64,000 nucleotides of DNA from Micropruina sp. (GTDB lineage: Bacteria; Actinomycetota; Actinomycetes; Propionibacteriales; Propionibacteriaceae), in assembly GCA_016716635.1 (NCBI GenBank), contig JADJVZ010000011.1, forward strand, positions 930,001 to 994,000. Reading direction: 5' to 3'. Positions 37,055-45,651 of the stretch are shown here, piece by piece. The notes under the pieces are model-generated. The model was not told the DNA's origin. It ran no database searches and was given only the letters and a program-made list of their open reading frames with translations. Position numbers and translations under genes: made by a program. Numbering within the stretch: the stretch's first letter is position 1; every line of letters starts with the position of its first letter.

Positions 37055-38299
37055 ATGCCAGTCATCGAATCGCTCCAGGGCTCACGGGCCTCAGAACTTG
37101 CTCCCGTTGCCCCCGGGCAGCGCACGACCGTCGTCGAGATCGTCGTCCCCGTCTACAACGAGGCGGAAGACCTAGCCGCGTCGATCCGGCGGCTCGATGA
37201 CTTCCTCGCCGAGGCCTTTCCGTACGAGTACCGCATCACTATTGCGGACAATGCCTCCACCGATGCCACCTGGACGATCGCAGGCGATCTGTCCCATGAG
37301 CGGACGAACGTCGGACGCCACCACCTCGACCTGAAGGGCCGAGGACGCGCCCTGAAGCAGGTTTGGCTGGAATCCACCGCTGACGTGGTCTGCTACATGG
37401 ATGTCGACCTCTCCACCGACCTCAAGGCGCTGCTTCCGCTTGTCGCCCCGCTGGTCACTGGTCACTCCGATCTCGCCATCGGCACCCGACTTTCCCGCAG
37501 CTCGCGAGTCGTCCGGGGACCGAAGCGTGAGTTCATCTCCCGCAGCTACAACCTGATCTTGCGCGGTGCGCTGCAGGTGAGCTTCAGCGACGCCCAGTGC
37601 GGCTTCAAGGCCATCCGGACCGACGTCGCCCGCGAGCTCTTGCCGCTCGTCGAAGACAACAACTGGTTCTTCGACACCGAGATGCTGGTGCTTGCTCAAC
37701 GCGCAGGGCTGCGGATCCACGAGGTGCCGGTCGACTGGGTGGACGATCCCGGGACCACCGTCCACATCGCCTCCACAGCCACCGAGGACCTGAAAGGGGT
37801 GTGGCGCCTCATGAAGGGCCTTGCCAGCCGCAAGATCCCCATCGATCGGCTCCGGGCCGATCTCGCCGGGCGCGCGCCGTCCGCGGTGCCGGGCGTCCCG
37901 AACGGAATGTTCGGTCAGTTGGTCCGCTTTGGGATGGTCGGCGTCGCCAGTACCCTCGCCTACTTCGTGCTGTACCTGCTGCTGCGGGGCGCGCTCGGTG
38001 CACAAGGCGCCAACTTCGCCTCGCTGCTTATCACCGCCGTCGGGAACACGGCCCTGAACCGGAAGTTCACGTTCGGCGTGACCGGTCGCGGCGGCGCCCT
38101 GAAGCACCAACTGGGTGGTCTCGTGGCCTTCGCCGTGGCCCTGGTGTTGACGTCCGGATCGCTGTGGCTGTTGCACACCTACTGGCCAGATGTCCCCCGC
38201 CTGGTCGAGGTCGCAGTTCTCGTCGTCACCAACCTGCTGGCCACCCTGTTCCGCTTCGTCTCTCTCCGGGTGCTGATGAGAAAGCCAAGCGCTGCCTAA
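37055..38299 (+). CDS. GT2 glycosyltransferase with C-terminal GtrA membrane domain
   Basis: A two-domain membrane protein. Residues ~30-260 are a DPM1-like GT2 domain: VEIVVPVYNEAEDLAASI, IADNASTDATW, the metal-binding MDVDLSTDLKAL and QCGFKAIR. From about residue 280, four hydrophobic helices form a GtrA-like domain (LVRFGMVGVASTLAYFVLYL through NTALNRKFTFG), ending in VSLRVLMRK. Such fusions transfer a sugar to polyprenyl phosphate and help flip it across the membrane for cell-envelope glycosylation; the sugar is not evident. It follows hisC on the same strand. Confidence 0.9.
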   Translation: MPVIESLQGSRASELAPVAPGQRTTVVEIVVPVYNEAEDLAASIRRLDDFLAEAFPYEYRITIADNASTDATWTIAGDLSHERTNVGRHHLDLKGRGRALKQVWLESTADVVCYMDVDLSTDLKALLPLVAPLVTGHSDLAIGTRLSRSSRVVRGPKREFISRSYNLILRGALQVSFSDAQCGFKAIRTDVARELLPLVEDNNWFFDTEMLVLAQRAGLRIHEVPVDWVDDPGTTVHIASTATEDLKGVWRLMKGLASRKIPIDRLRADLAGRAPSAVPGVPNGMFGQLVRFGMVGVASTLAYFVLYLLLRGALGAQGANFASLLITAVGNTALNRKFTFGVTGRGGALKHQLGGLVAFAVALVLTSGSLWLLHTYWPDVPRLVEVAVLVVTNLLATLFRFVSLRVLMRKPSAA

Positions 38300-38426
38300 G
38301 CGTTTCAGGCTGGGAACAGCGAAAACGTGACATTCGTCGCACGCCTCACCAGACGCATTTGCCTCTGACAAGGCCGGATGGTTTTGGCCATCTCGACGAG
38401 GGTTGCGTCTTCGCTGTTGCGGCCCT

Positions 38427-39158
38427 TCAGCCCAGGGCAACGCCCGTCGTCGCGGCGAGGGCATCAAGCAGTTCTTGCTGGAACGCCCGGACGTGGGAGT
38501 CGGGATGGGGCTCGTCCTGGCTTTGGTGGTACCAGTAGCCACCCGTGGTCAGGGCGGCCGGATCGTTGCTCGTCGCCAACCAGGTCTGCGTGACGTGGCC
38601 AAGGTGAAGGTCTCCGGTGGCGTCCGGGCCCCCCATGCGGGTGGGAACCCAGCCCGGGTCCACGGCGTTCACCAGCACGTCGGGCCAGCGTTCCGCGAAC
38701 GCGAAGGCGAGGGTCGTGACAAAGAGCTTGCTGTCGGAGTAGGTGCCCGTGGCCTTGTGGCCCGTCCAATCGATACCGGCAAGGTTCGGCTTTCCCCCAA
38801 AGTGCATCCGGCTGCTGAGGTAGATCAACCGATTCGGCCGATCCATCAGCGCGGTGAGCACGTAGGGTGCGACGACGTTGACGGGCATGAGCAGCCCGCT
38901 GCTGTCGACGCCAGCGTTGTGGATCACGGCGTCCATACGTCCGAGCTCGTTGACTTGGTCGGCCACCTGCCGGGTCTCCTCGAGGTCCGATAGATCCCCG
39001 ACCACAACCTCGGCGCCGCGATCGAGCAGGTCGCTAAGGGCGTCCAACCGCTCGGTGTCGCGCGCATGGACGACAACCTCGTGGCCGGCGTCCAGCAGGC
39101 TCCTAGCGGCCGCGCGGCCCAAGCCTTGCGTTGATCCAGTCACCAGCACGCGCATCAT
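38427..39158 (-). CDS. SDR-family NAD(P)-dependent oxidoreductase
   Basis: A classical short-chain dehydrogenase/reductase. The cofactor loop is VTGSTQGLGRAAARSLLDAGH (TGxxxGxG), followed by VVGDLSDLE and VIHNAGVDS in place of the usual NNAG. The active site has Ser in IYLSSRMHF and Tyr-x3-Lys in GTYSDSKLFV. VDPGWVPTRMGGP is the usual substrate-side loop. It is the last gene of a minus-strand cluster with a DUF2255 gene, an aldo/keto reductase and an MmyB-type regulator. Substrate unknown. Confidence 0.92.
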   Translation of the reverse strand: MMRVLVTGSTQGLGRAAARSLLDAGHEVVVHARDTERLDALSDLLDRGAEVVVGDLSDLEETRQVADQVNELGRMDAVIHNAGVDSSGLLMPVNVVAPYVLTALMDRPNRLIYLSSRMHFGGKPNLAGIDWTGHKATGTYSDSKLFVTTLAFAFAERWPDVLVNAVDPGWVPTRMGGPDATGDLHLGHVTQTWLATSNDPAALTTGGYWYHQSQDEPHPDSHVRAFQQELLDALAATTGVALG

Positions 39159-39224
39159 TGATTACCTCCGGGTTGAGCACGGTCACGTCCAGTATGAGCC
39201 CACCAAGCGCCACTCCCCCGGACG

Positions 39225-39602
39225 TCAGGGGCGGCGCGGGACGATCCGCAGGCAAGCCGCGCGCGGACCGCTCGCGATCATTGGGGCCAGGTAGGGGCTT
39301 TTCGCGTACTTGCGCTCGTACGCCGCGTCGATAGCGTCCGCGAGTTCGGCTGGCGCGGTTTCAAAGGTCACGTCGAACACCGCACCCGCCGCGTGGATCC
39401 GACCGTCCGGGTGGGCGAGCGCCGCGACGTACCAGCGCGAACTTGCGCCGTGGTAGCCGCGGACGAAGAGGTCCCCGTCCACGGCAACGCACCAGATCCA
39501 CGTGGGGGTTCCGAAGGTGACCCCGTCCTCGCGCAGCGGTGAGATCTTCAAATCGTCGGCCTCGACGATGGCGCTCAAGGTGGCGGGGGGCCAGCTGATC
39601 AT
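39225..39602 (-). CDS. DUF2255 family protein
   Basis: A ~125-residue DUF2255 protein. The core reads GVTFGTPTWIWCVAVDGDLFVRGYHGASSRWYVAAL, the family hallmark, with a conserved Arg/Tyr/Trp set that resembles F420/FMN-binding split-barrel proteins. The start at 39602 is preceded by AAGGAGA at 6 nt; the frame is open to 39698. It sits between the SDR and aldo/keto reductase genes, which suggests a shared redox task. Exact function is not known. Confidence 0.85.
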   Translation of the reverse strand: MISWPPATLSAIVEADDLKISPLREDGVTFGTPTWIWCVAVDGDLFVRGYHGASSRWYVAALAHPDGRIHAAGAVFDVTFETAPAELADAIDAAYERKYAKSPYLAPMIASGPRAACLRIVPRRP

Positions 39603-39691
39603 GGTTTCTCCTTGCGGTTGGCAGTGAAAGGGAACTGTGGGGGCGTCGGCAGCGACCGCGGGGCTCAGCGCGCCGGTGCCGCACGCCTCGG

Positions 39692-40660
39692 TCACCACCA
39701 GTAGTTGTCTTGCGCGACGTAGGGCTGTTCCAGCAAGGCCAGGTCAGCCTCGCTCAGGTGGACGTCCAAGGCTGCCACCGCGTCGGCGAGGTGGTGGGGC
39801 TTGGTGGCTCCGACGAGCGGGCTCGATACGACCGGCTTGGCCAGCAGCCAGGCCAAGGCGACCTGGGCCATCGGCAACTCGCGCTCGGCGGCCAGGTGCG
39901 CGATCGCGTCGACGACGGACCGATCGACATCGCGATCGAAGGCCTTCGCCACCTGGTCTGCGGTCGAGCGGGCGGTCTGTTCGCCCCAGGGGCGCGCCGC
40001 GCGCCCCTTGGCCAACGGGGAGTACGGCGTCAGCCCCACGCCCTGGTCGAGGCAGAACGGGATCATGTCGCGCTCTTCTTCCCGGCGCAGCACGTTGTAT
40101 TGGTCTTCCATCGCGGCAAAGCGGGTCCAACCGTTCAGCGCCGCAGCGTGCTGGAGCTTGGCAAACTGCCACGTCCACATCGAGGAGGCGCCGAGATACC
40201 GCACCTTCCCCGAGGTGACGACGTCGTGCAGGGCGGCCATCGTCTCCTCAACCGGAACCTCATCGTCGAAGCGATGCAGGTAGTACACGTCGATGTAGTC
40301 GGTGCCGAGCCGCCGCAACGAGGCGTCCAACTGTTCCAAGATCGCCTTGCGGGAGAGGCCACCGCCACCGGGGCCTTCATGCATCCGACCCCAGACCTTC
40401 GTCGCCAGCACGATGTCCTCGCGCCGCGAGAAGCGCGTGATGGCGCGTCCGACGAACTCTTCGGAGGAGCCGCCCTGGTAGACGTTCGCGGTGTCCCAGA
40501 AGGTCACGCCGAGCTCGACGGCCTGGCGAAAGAAGGGCGCCGCGGCGTCCTCGTCGAGCGTCCACTGATGCATGCCTGCGACAGCCTGGCCGTAGCTCAT
40601 GCACCCGAGGCCGATGGCGCTCACGGTGAGCCCGGTGCGGCCCAACTTCTTGTACTGCAT
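39692..40660 (-). CDS. Aldo/keto reductase
   Basis: A TIM-barrel NADPH-dependent oxidoreductase of the AKR superfamily. It begins MQYKKLGRTGLTVSAIGLGCMSYG. The catalytic Asp-Tyr pair is in FWDTANVYQGGSSEE, the Lys is in VLATKVW and the His is in VYYLHRFD. AWLLAKPVVSSPLVGATKP binds the cofactor. Length 322 is normal. It lies 22 bp downstream of the XRE/MmyB-type regulator on the same strand and is probably part of that regulator's operon. Confidence 0.95.
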   Translation of the reverse strand: MQYKKLGRTGLTVSAIGLGCMSYGQAVAGMHQWTLDEDAAAPFFRQAVELGVTFWDTANVYQGGSSEEFVGRAITRFSRREDIVLATKVWGRMHEGPGGGGLSRKAILEQLDASLRRLGTDYIDVYYLHRFDDEVPVEETMAALHDVVTSGKVRYLGASSMWTWQFAKLQHAAALNGWTRFAAMEDQYNVLRREEERDMIPFCLDQGVGLTPYSPLAKGRAARPWGEQTARSTADQVAKAFDRDVDRSVVDAIAHLAAERELPMAQVALAWLLAKPVVSSPLVGATKPHHLADAVAALDVHLSEADLALLEQPYVAQDNYWW

Positions 40661-40682
40661 TTCTGAGGTCCTTCGGAGGGGG

Positions 40683-41582
40683 TCAGTGGTCGGAGTGCGC
40701 CGGAGCGCGGCTCACCGTGGGCGCGGCAGGCGTGGCTGCCCAGGATGCCAGCAGCCGAAGGGCCTCGGCGGTTCGGGAGCCAGGTTCGGCGGCGTAGATG
40801 GTGAGCGTCAGCCCCGGATCGGACGCCATGTCGACGCTTTCGTAGGCCAGGTCCAGGTCGCCCACCACAGGGTGGTGGAAGCTCTTGCTGCCCGCGCCGT
40901 GTAACCGGACGTCGTGGCGCGCCCAACGCTGCCGGAACTCGGGGCTCAGGGTCGACAGCTCTCCCACGAGATCTTGAAGGTTCCGGTCATGGGGGTCGCG
41001 TCCGGCTTCGGTGCGCAGGATAGCGACGCAGATGTCGGCTGCCTGGTCCCAGTCGGGGTAGAAATCGTGGGAAGCATCGTCTAAGAACGTGAAGCGGGCA
41101 AAGCTTGGGGGCCCGACGGGCACGCGATCGTACAGCGGTGCGTGCATGGCGCGTCCGAGCGCGTTGGTGGCAAGCAGGTCCATGCGTCCGTTACGGACGA
41201 GAGCCGGCCCACCCGTGATGGCGTCCAACACCCATTGCAGCGCCGGGCGGGGCGTCCACGGTTTGGCGGATCGCCGCCTTGGCCGGGCAAGGACGCTCGT
41301 GCCCTCGTAGGCTTCGCTGAGGTTGAGTAGGTGCGCGCGCTCGGCGGCGTCCAGTCGCAGTGCCCGGGCCAACGCCTGCAGGACGGCGGGGCTGACGCCG
41401 CCGAAGCCACCACGCTCGATCTTGGAGTAGTACTCCACGCTGACCCCCGCGAGAGTCGCCACCTCGCTGCGCCGGAGCCCCGGCACGCGACGACGGCCGT
41501 CCACGGGGAGGCCGACATCGCCCGGAGTGAGTTTCGCCCGGCGTGACATGAGGAACTCGCGGACCTCGGCTCGGTTGTCCAT
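40683..41582 (-). CDS. XRE-family regulator with MmyB-like ligand domain
   Basis: A 299-residue regulator. The N-terminal HTH (GLRRSEVATLAGVSVEYYSKIERG) is preceded by the family phrase RRAKLTPGDVGLP. The C-terminal two thirds match the MmyB-like PAS-type ligand-binding domain, with ARPRRRSAKPWTPRPALQWVLDAI and FTFLDDASHDFYPDWDQAADICVAILRTEAGRDP. Many such genes sit beside the oxidoreductases and transporters they control, as here: the aldo/keto reductase, DUF2255 and SDR genes lie downstream and an MFS exporter is divergent 101 bp away. Confidence 0.92.
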   Translation of the reverse strand: MDNRAEVREFLMSRRAKLTPGDVGLPVDGRRRVPGLRRSEVATLAGVSVEYYSKIERGGFGGVSPAVLQALARALRLDAAERAHLLNLSEAYEGTSVLARPRRRSAKPWTPRPALQWVLDAITGGPALVRNGRMDLLATNALGRAMHAPLYDRVPVGPPSFARFTFLDDASHDFYPDWDQAADICVAILRTEAGRDPHDRNLQDLVGELSTLSPEFRQRWARHDVRLHGAGSKSFHHPVVGDLDLAYESVDMASDPGLTLTIYAAEPGSRTAEALRLLASWAATPAAPTVSRAPAHSDH

Positions 41583-41683
41583 GGCCGCCAGCCTAGGTCG
41601 CAGGCCAGCCAGCAGACACGCCCTCGCAGTACACCTTTCAAGAAGGCCTCCCTGCGCAGGCCCGGGCCTGGTTATCTGGAGGG

Positions 41684-42961
41684 GTGATCGGAGAATCCTC
41701 GGACGAGAAAGTGCGCAGTTCCACGCCTGTGGTGGGCGGACCTTCGGAGGGCGCGCCTGATCGCCTAACCCCGGGCATTTTGGCCACGGTCGTCGCCGTG
41801 GGCAGCATTGCGCCCCTCGCCACGGACATGTACGTGCCCGCCTTTCCCCAGGTGGCGGCCGATTTGGCTATCAGCGCCACCGAGGTGCAACTGACGCTGA
41901 CCACGTTCTTCGTGGGGATGGCGCTCGGGCAGCTGCTCGGTGGTCCCATCTCGGATCAACGCGGACGCCGGGTGCCGCTCATGGTGTCTCTGGTGGCCTT
42001 GGTGGTCTCGTCCCTCGTGTGCGCTTGGAGCCCGTCGATCGGTGTGCTGCTGGTGGCCCGCTTCGTTCAGGGTTTCGCCGGTGGGTGGGCCATGGTGATC
42101 GCGCGGGCTGTGGTCGTCGATCTCGCCTCGGGGGTGCATCTCGTCCGGTCGCTCAACGTGGTGGCTGGCGTGGGAGGCGTCGCCCCGATCGTCGGTCCGC
42201 TGCTGGGTGGCCTGCTGTTGATGGTGTGGCCGTGGCACGCGTCGTTCCTTGTCGTGGCAGGTTTCGCCGCGCTCATGACCTTCGCGGTCGCCGTCGCCGT
42301 GCCCGAGACACTGCCTCCCGAGCGGCGGCATGCCGGCGGGCTCCGGCAGGTCGTCGGCGCGACGGGGTCGGTTCTGCGACGGCCACGTTTCGTCGCCTAC
42401 TTGGTCGTGATGGCGTTCTCGATGGGCGTGACCTTCGCCTACGTCGCCACGTCGGCCTTCATCCTGCAGTCGATGAACGGGCTGTCGCCGATCCAGTACT
42501 CGCTCGACTTCGCGTTCAACGCCGTGGGTTTGGCCGTCCTCACCCTGCTCGCCGGGCGCTTGGCCGGACGGGTTTCGACCCGGCGCGTCATCGGCATCGG
42601 ACTGATCGTCACCGGGGCCGCCGGGGTACTGCTGCTCGTCGGCGCGCTGCGCGGCATGCCCCTGTGGATGGCGCTCGTGGGATTCCTCGTGCTGATGAGC
42701 GCGCAAGGGTTGGTCGGCCCCAACGCCGGTGCCCTCGCCTCCCACGAAGTCCCCGAACATCCCGGCACCGGCTCGGCCGTGCTGGGCTTCCTCCAGTGGT
42801 GCATGGCCGGCGTGATCGCTCCCCTGGCCGGCCTCGGTGGCACCCAGACCGCCGTGCCCATGGCGGTCATTGTCCTGGTGTTGACCGCCCTCTCCCTGGG
42901 CGCGCTCGCGCTCGGCCGTCCCTCTGCTGCTGCCGCATCCGCAGTGTCAGCCCCCACGTGA
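41684..42961 (+). CDS. MFS multidrug exporter, Bcr/CflA family
   Basis: A 12-helix proton antiporter. The first helix VVAVGSIAPLATDMYVPAFPQVAADL contains the Bcr/CflA-type D-x-Y-x-P-AFP signature. The MFS loop GGPISDQRGRRVPL follows helix 2, and motif C-like glycines occur in GVGGVAPIVGPLLGGLL. The start is a GTG at 41684. It is divergent from the MmyB-type regulator, which likely controls it, and lies 12 bp upstream of the alcohol dehydrogenase gene, so the two may be co-transcribed. Confidence 0.93.
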   Translation: MIGESSDEKVRSSTPVVGGPSEGAPDRLTPGILATVVAVGSIAPLATDMYVPAFPQVAADLAISATEVQLTLTTFFVGMALGQLLGGPISDQRGRRVPLMVSLVALVVSSLVCAWSPSIGVLLVARFVQGFAGGWAMVIARAVVVDLASGVHLVRSLNVVAGVGGVAPIVGPLLGGLLLMVWPWHASFLVVAGFAALMTFAVAVAVPETLPPERRHAGGLRQVVGATGSVLRRPRFVAYLVVMAFSMGVTFAYVATSAFILQSMNGLSPIQYSLDFAFNAVGLAVLTLLAGRLAGRVSTRRVIGIGLIVTGAAGVLLLVGALRGMPLWMALVGFLVLMSAQGLVGPNAGALASHEVPEHPGTGSAVLGFLQWCMAGVIAPLAGLGGTQTAVPMAVIVLVLTALSLGALALGRPSAAAASAVSAPT

Positions 42962-42973
42962 TAAGGAACTCCC

Positions 42974-43997
42974 ATGCGTGAAGTGTTGTTGTACGGACCA
43001 CGTGACGTCCGTGTCGTCGAGACGCCCCTGCCCGTCCTCCGCGAACCGGGTGACGCGATCATCAAGCTCGCGGCCGCCTGCGTGTGCGGCTCGGACCTGT
43101 GGGGCTACCGGGGCATCGATGTCATCACAGAACCGAGGCCGACGGGCCACGAATATGCGGGCGTGGTGCAGGAGGTGGGTCCCGGCGTCACGTCGCTGAA
43201 GGTGGGCGACTTCGTGGTGGGGTCGTTCTTCGCCTCCGACAACACGTGCGAGAACTGCCGCGCTGGCTACCAGAGCTCCTGCCTCGACCGGCGTCCTATG
43301 GGTGCGGAGAACTGCCAGGCCGAATACCTGCGCGTCCCCTTGGCGGACGGCACGCTGGTCGCCACCTCGCGGACGCCCGAACCGGAGCTGATCCCCAGCC
43401 TGTTGGCCTGCTCGGACGTCTTCGGCACCGGCTGGTTCGCGGCCAAGGCTGCCGAGGTCGGACCCGGCAAGACGGTCGCGGTGATCGGCGACGGGGCGGT
43501 GGGCTTGTTGGGGGGTGCTCTCGGCCAAGCTGTTGGGCGCCGAGCGGATCATCGCCATGAGCCGCCACGAATCCCGGCAGAAGTTGGCGTTGGAGTTCGG
43601 CGCCACCGACATCGTCACCGAGCGTGGCGACGAGGGCGTGGCCCGGATCAAGGACCTGACCGGCGGGCTCGGCGTCCATAGCGCCCTCGAAGCGGTGGGC
43701 ACCCAGGAGTCGATGATGCAGGCGATCCGGTCCACCCGGCCCGGTGGTCACGTGGGCTACGTCGGGGTCTCCCACGACGTGAGCCTGCCCGGATTGGAGC
43801 TGTTCTTCTCGCACGTGCACCTGCTCGGCGGGCCGGCGCCCGTCCGCGACTACCTGCCCGACCTCATCGAGAGGGTGATGCGCCGGGAGATCGACCCGGG
43901 CAAAGTTTTCGATCTGGAGCTTCCCTTCGACGATGCCGCCGAGGCCTACCGGGCCATGGACGAACGCCGCGCCATCAAGGCGTTGCTGCGCTTCTAA
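42974..43997 (+). pseudogene. Zinc-dependent alcohol dehydrogenase, one frameshift
   Basis: A medium-chain (MDR) zinc dehydrogenase. The N-terminal part has the catalytic zinc motifs CVCGSDLWGYRG and PTGHEYAGVV and the structural zinc cysteines in DNTCENCRAGYQSSC. The frame breaks at the six-G run 43510-43515, right after the NAD motif VAVIGDGAVGLLG. Removing one G restores VLSAKLLGAERIIAMSRH and the rest of the coenzyme and C-terminal domains, without other damage. Because the second half is fully conserved, this is probably a sequencing/assembly error or a very recent mutation. It follows the MFS exporter closely. Confidence 0.85.
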
Positions 43998-44100
43998 GGC
44001 CCTCGCGACGACAAAGCATCCGGTGCGCAACATCCCAGCCCCGACCTCCAAGCGCCCCAGAACCGGGGATCGTTCGTGATGGGGTTATCCGGCTCCTTCG

Positions 44101-45135
44101 TCACTCGGAGGCAAGCCGCGCCAATGCCCGAACGGCTGCGGTGAACTGGTCGAATTGGAGCCGAATGTGGCCATTTTGGAGCGCCGGTGCGCTCGCACCC
44201 AATTCGTTGATCTTGAGCGGTGTCAATTCGGTAGGCACGAACCTCGGGGATGTGTAGCTCACCCACGGCCACCGCTCTGCCGCCCCAGGGTCGTCCTGAC
44301 GAGCTACCTCCAAATAGAAGGGAGGCTGAAACTCTGGGTCCGACGTGACCTCAACGACGGCATAACAGTCATGGGTAGCCTTCGAACAAACGAGGACAAG
44401 GTCACGGGGCTTGATGCTGGGCTTCCCCTTCTTCGGACTTGCAAACCAGGAAGGGCCTCGCCAGCTTTCGAGCGCCGGTGCTCCGAACTCCAGCTTCAAC
44501 CACAAAGAACGCGTCTGGTCTCGCGCGTCGACGAGAAGCTGCTCCACGCGGGCAAGGGCTGAGTAAGGGTCCAAGGCATCATGTTGAATTGGGTGCACCT
44601 CCGTAAGGCCCCGCGCATCCCGCGACAACTGAACAAGGTCGGCCTTCGAAACGAGGCGAGCTGGCCACGTACGAATCTCGGCGACGGCGGCGGCTGCCTG
44701 GTCCACGTCAAGCTCGACGCCGAGCTCCCGATTTGGGCTGGCCGAACTCCCGAGGCCCGCGCCAGTGAGGTTGGCGGACCCGACAAGGGCCTGACGGCCA
44801 ACCACGAAGCACTTCGCGTGCAATCGCTCCACATGGCGTACCTCGACGCCCGCGTCGAGCAACTTCCCGAGACCCTGCACGGTGAGGAACCCGTTGGCGA
44901 CGGCACTGGGATCCAGCGTCGTAACCAGCGTCCACTTGTGTTCTGAACTCGTCGCAGATTTCGCGATCTTGTCGCACGTATCAAACGAAAGATAGGGGCT
45001 TGTGAGGAGCACGTCCCCTCTGTCTGATCCATTGCCTCCCATAACCACTCTGATGCCAATGGAACGACTCGCGGCGATGTTGTCATGGAAAGCAACCTTA
45101 CTGAGATGCGGCTCACGCACTCTGCCGGAAGGCAA
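44101..45135 (-). CDS. Phospholipase D-like phosphodiesterase domain protein
   Basis: A PLD-superfamily protein. The N-terminal ~140 residues include DVLLTSPYLSFDTCDKIA, then a single HKD-type motif RLHAKCFVVGRQALVGSANLTGAG. The His and Lys are present but the usual downstream Asp is not. The C-terminal ~200 residues are a separate domain with WLKLEFGAPALESWRGPSWF and RDLVLVCSKATHDCYAVVEV that I cannot name. Stand-alone PLD-like proteins of this kind can be nucleases in conflict systems. The start is uncertain: TTG at 45135, or a GTG a few codons inside. It is an isolated gene, bounded upstream by a terminator. Confidence 0.72.
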   Translation of the reverse strand: MPSGRVREPHLSKVAFHDNIAASRSIGIRVVMGGNGSDRGDVLLTSPYLSFDTCDKIAKSATSSEHKWTLVTTLDPSAVANGFLTVQGLGKLLDAGVEVRHVERLHAKCFVVGRQALVGSANLTGAGLGSSASPNRELGVELDVDQAAAAVAEIRTWPARLVSKADLVQLSRDARGLTEVHPIQHDALDPYSALARVEQLLVDARDQTRSLWLKLEFGAPALESWRGPSWFASPKKGKPSIKPRDLVLVCSKATHDCYAVVEVTSDPEFQPPFYLEVARQDDPGAAERWPWVSYTSPRFVPTELTPLKINELGASAPALQNGHIRLQFDQFTAAVRALARLASE

Positions 45136-45182
45136 TCTGCCGAGCGTTTTCCTGTCTCGCGCTCTGCACGAACCGACCGCGG

Positions 45183-45231
45183 GGAAGGCGCCCCGGACTG
45201 CGTGTTGTATCCAGTCCGTGGGCGCCCTTCC
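45183..45231 (-). terminator. Terminator after the DsbA-MBL-NTF2 operon
   Basis: Long arms starting GGAAGGCGCCC (45183-45193) pair with a GGGCGCCCTTCC stretch (45220-45231) with a one-base bulge, and GGACT (45195-45199) pairs with AGTCC (45213-45217). It lies 10 bp beyond the operon's stop at 45242. Confidence 0.7.
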
Positions 45232-45241
45232 TCGAGCTGAA

Positions 45242-45651
45242 TCAGCTCATCGCGTCACGCACAGTGGCGCTGTCGACGAACTGCTCGAAGCGGACGATCA
45301 AGCCGCCGCGCACCACGAAATGGTGAGCGACGCGGACGTTGAGGTCCTTGCCGGTCGCCCGGTTGCGGGCGGTGTACCGCGCCAACACCACGACGTTCTC
45401 GCCGTCGACGACGTAGGTGTCGTCATGAGCAGTCCAGCCTTCCCAGTCGCGTCCGAGGGCCTCCATGACGTGGCTGGTCACCCCCGAGGGCGTCCGATAG
45501 GTGCCGCCGAGCGGGAAGCCGGCGGTCTCGGTCCACTCGACGTCCGGCGCCAGGGTCTCGCCAAGAGCGTCCAGATCGCCGTTCGCTGAGGCCAGGTATT
45601 GCCGACGGACGACGTCCCCGGGGCCTGGCCGGTAGCGTCGATCAGCCCCAT
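45242..45651 (-). pseudogene. SnoaL/NTF2-like protein, one frameshift
   Basis: The recognisable protein reads RRQYLASANGDLDALGETL, then VEWTETAGFPLGGTYRTP, GENVVVLARYTARNRATGK and VAHHFVVRGGLIVRFEQFVD, a SnoaL-like (NTF2 fold) pattern. In frame it has no start codon; the upstream ATG at 45651, which overlaps the preceding gene's TGA, is in another frame. The two join if one base is added in the CCCC/GGGG run 45616-45623 (plus strand). The overlap with the MBL gene implies coupling. A GTG at 45481 would give only a 79-residue fragment. Function unknown; the fold often binds small hydrophobic ligands. Confidence 0.75.
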
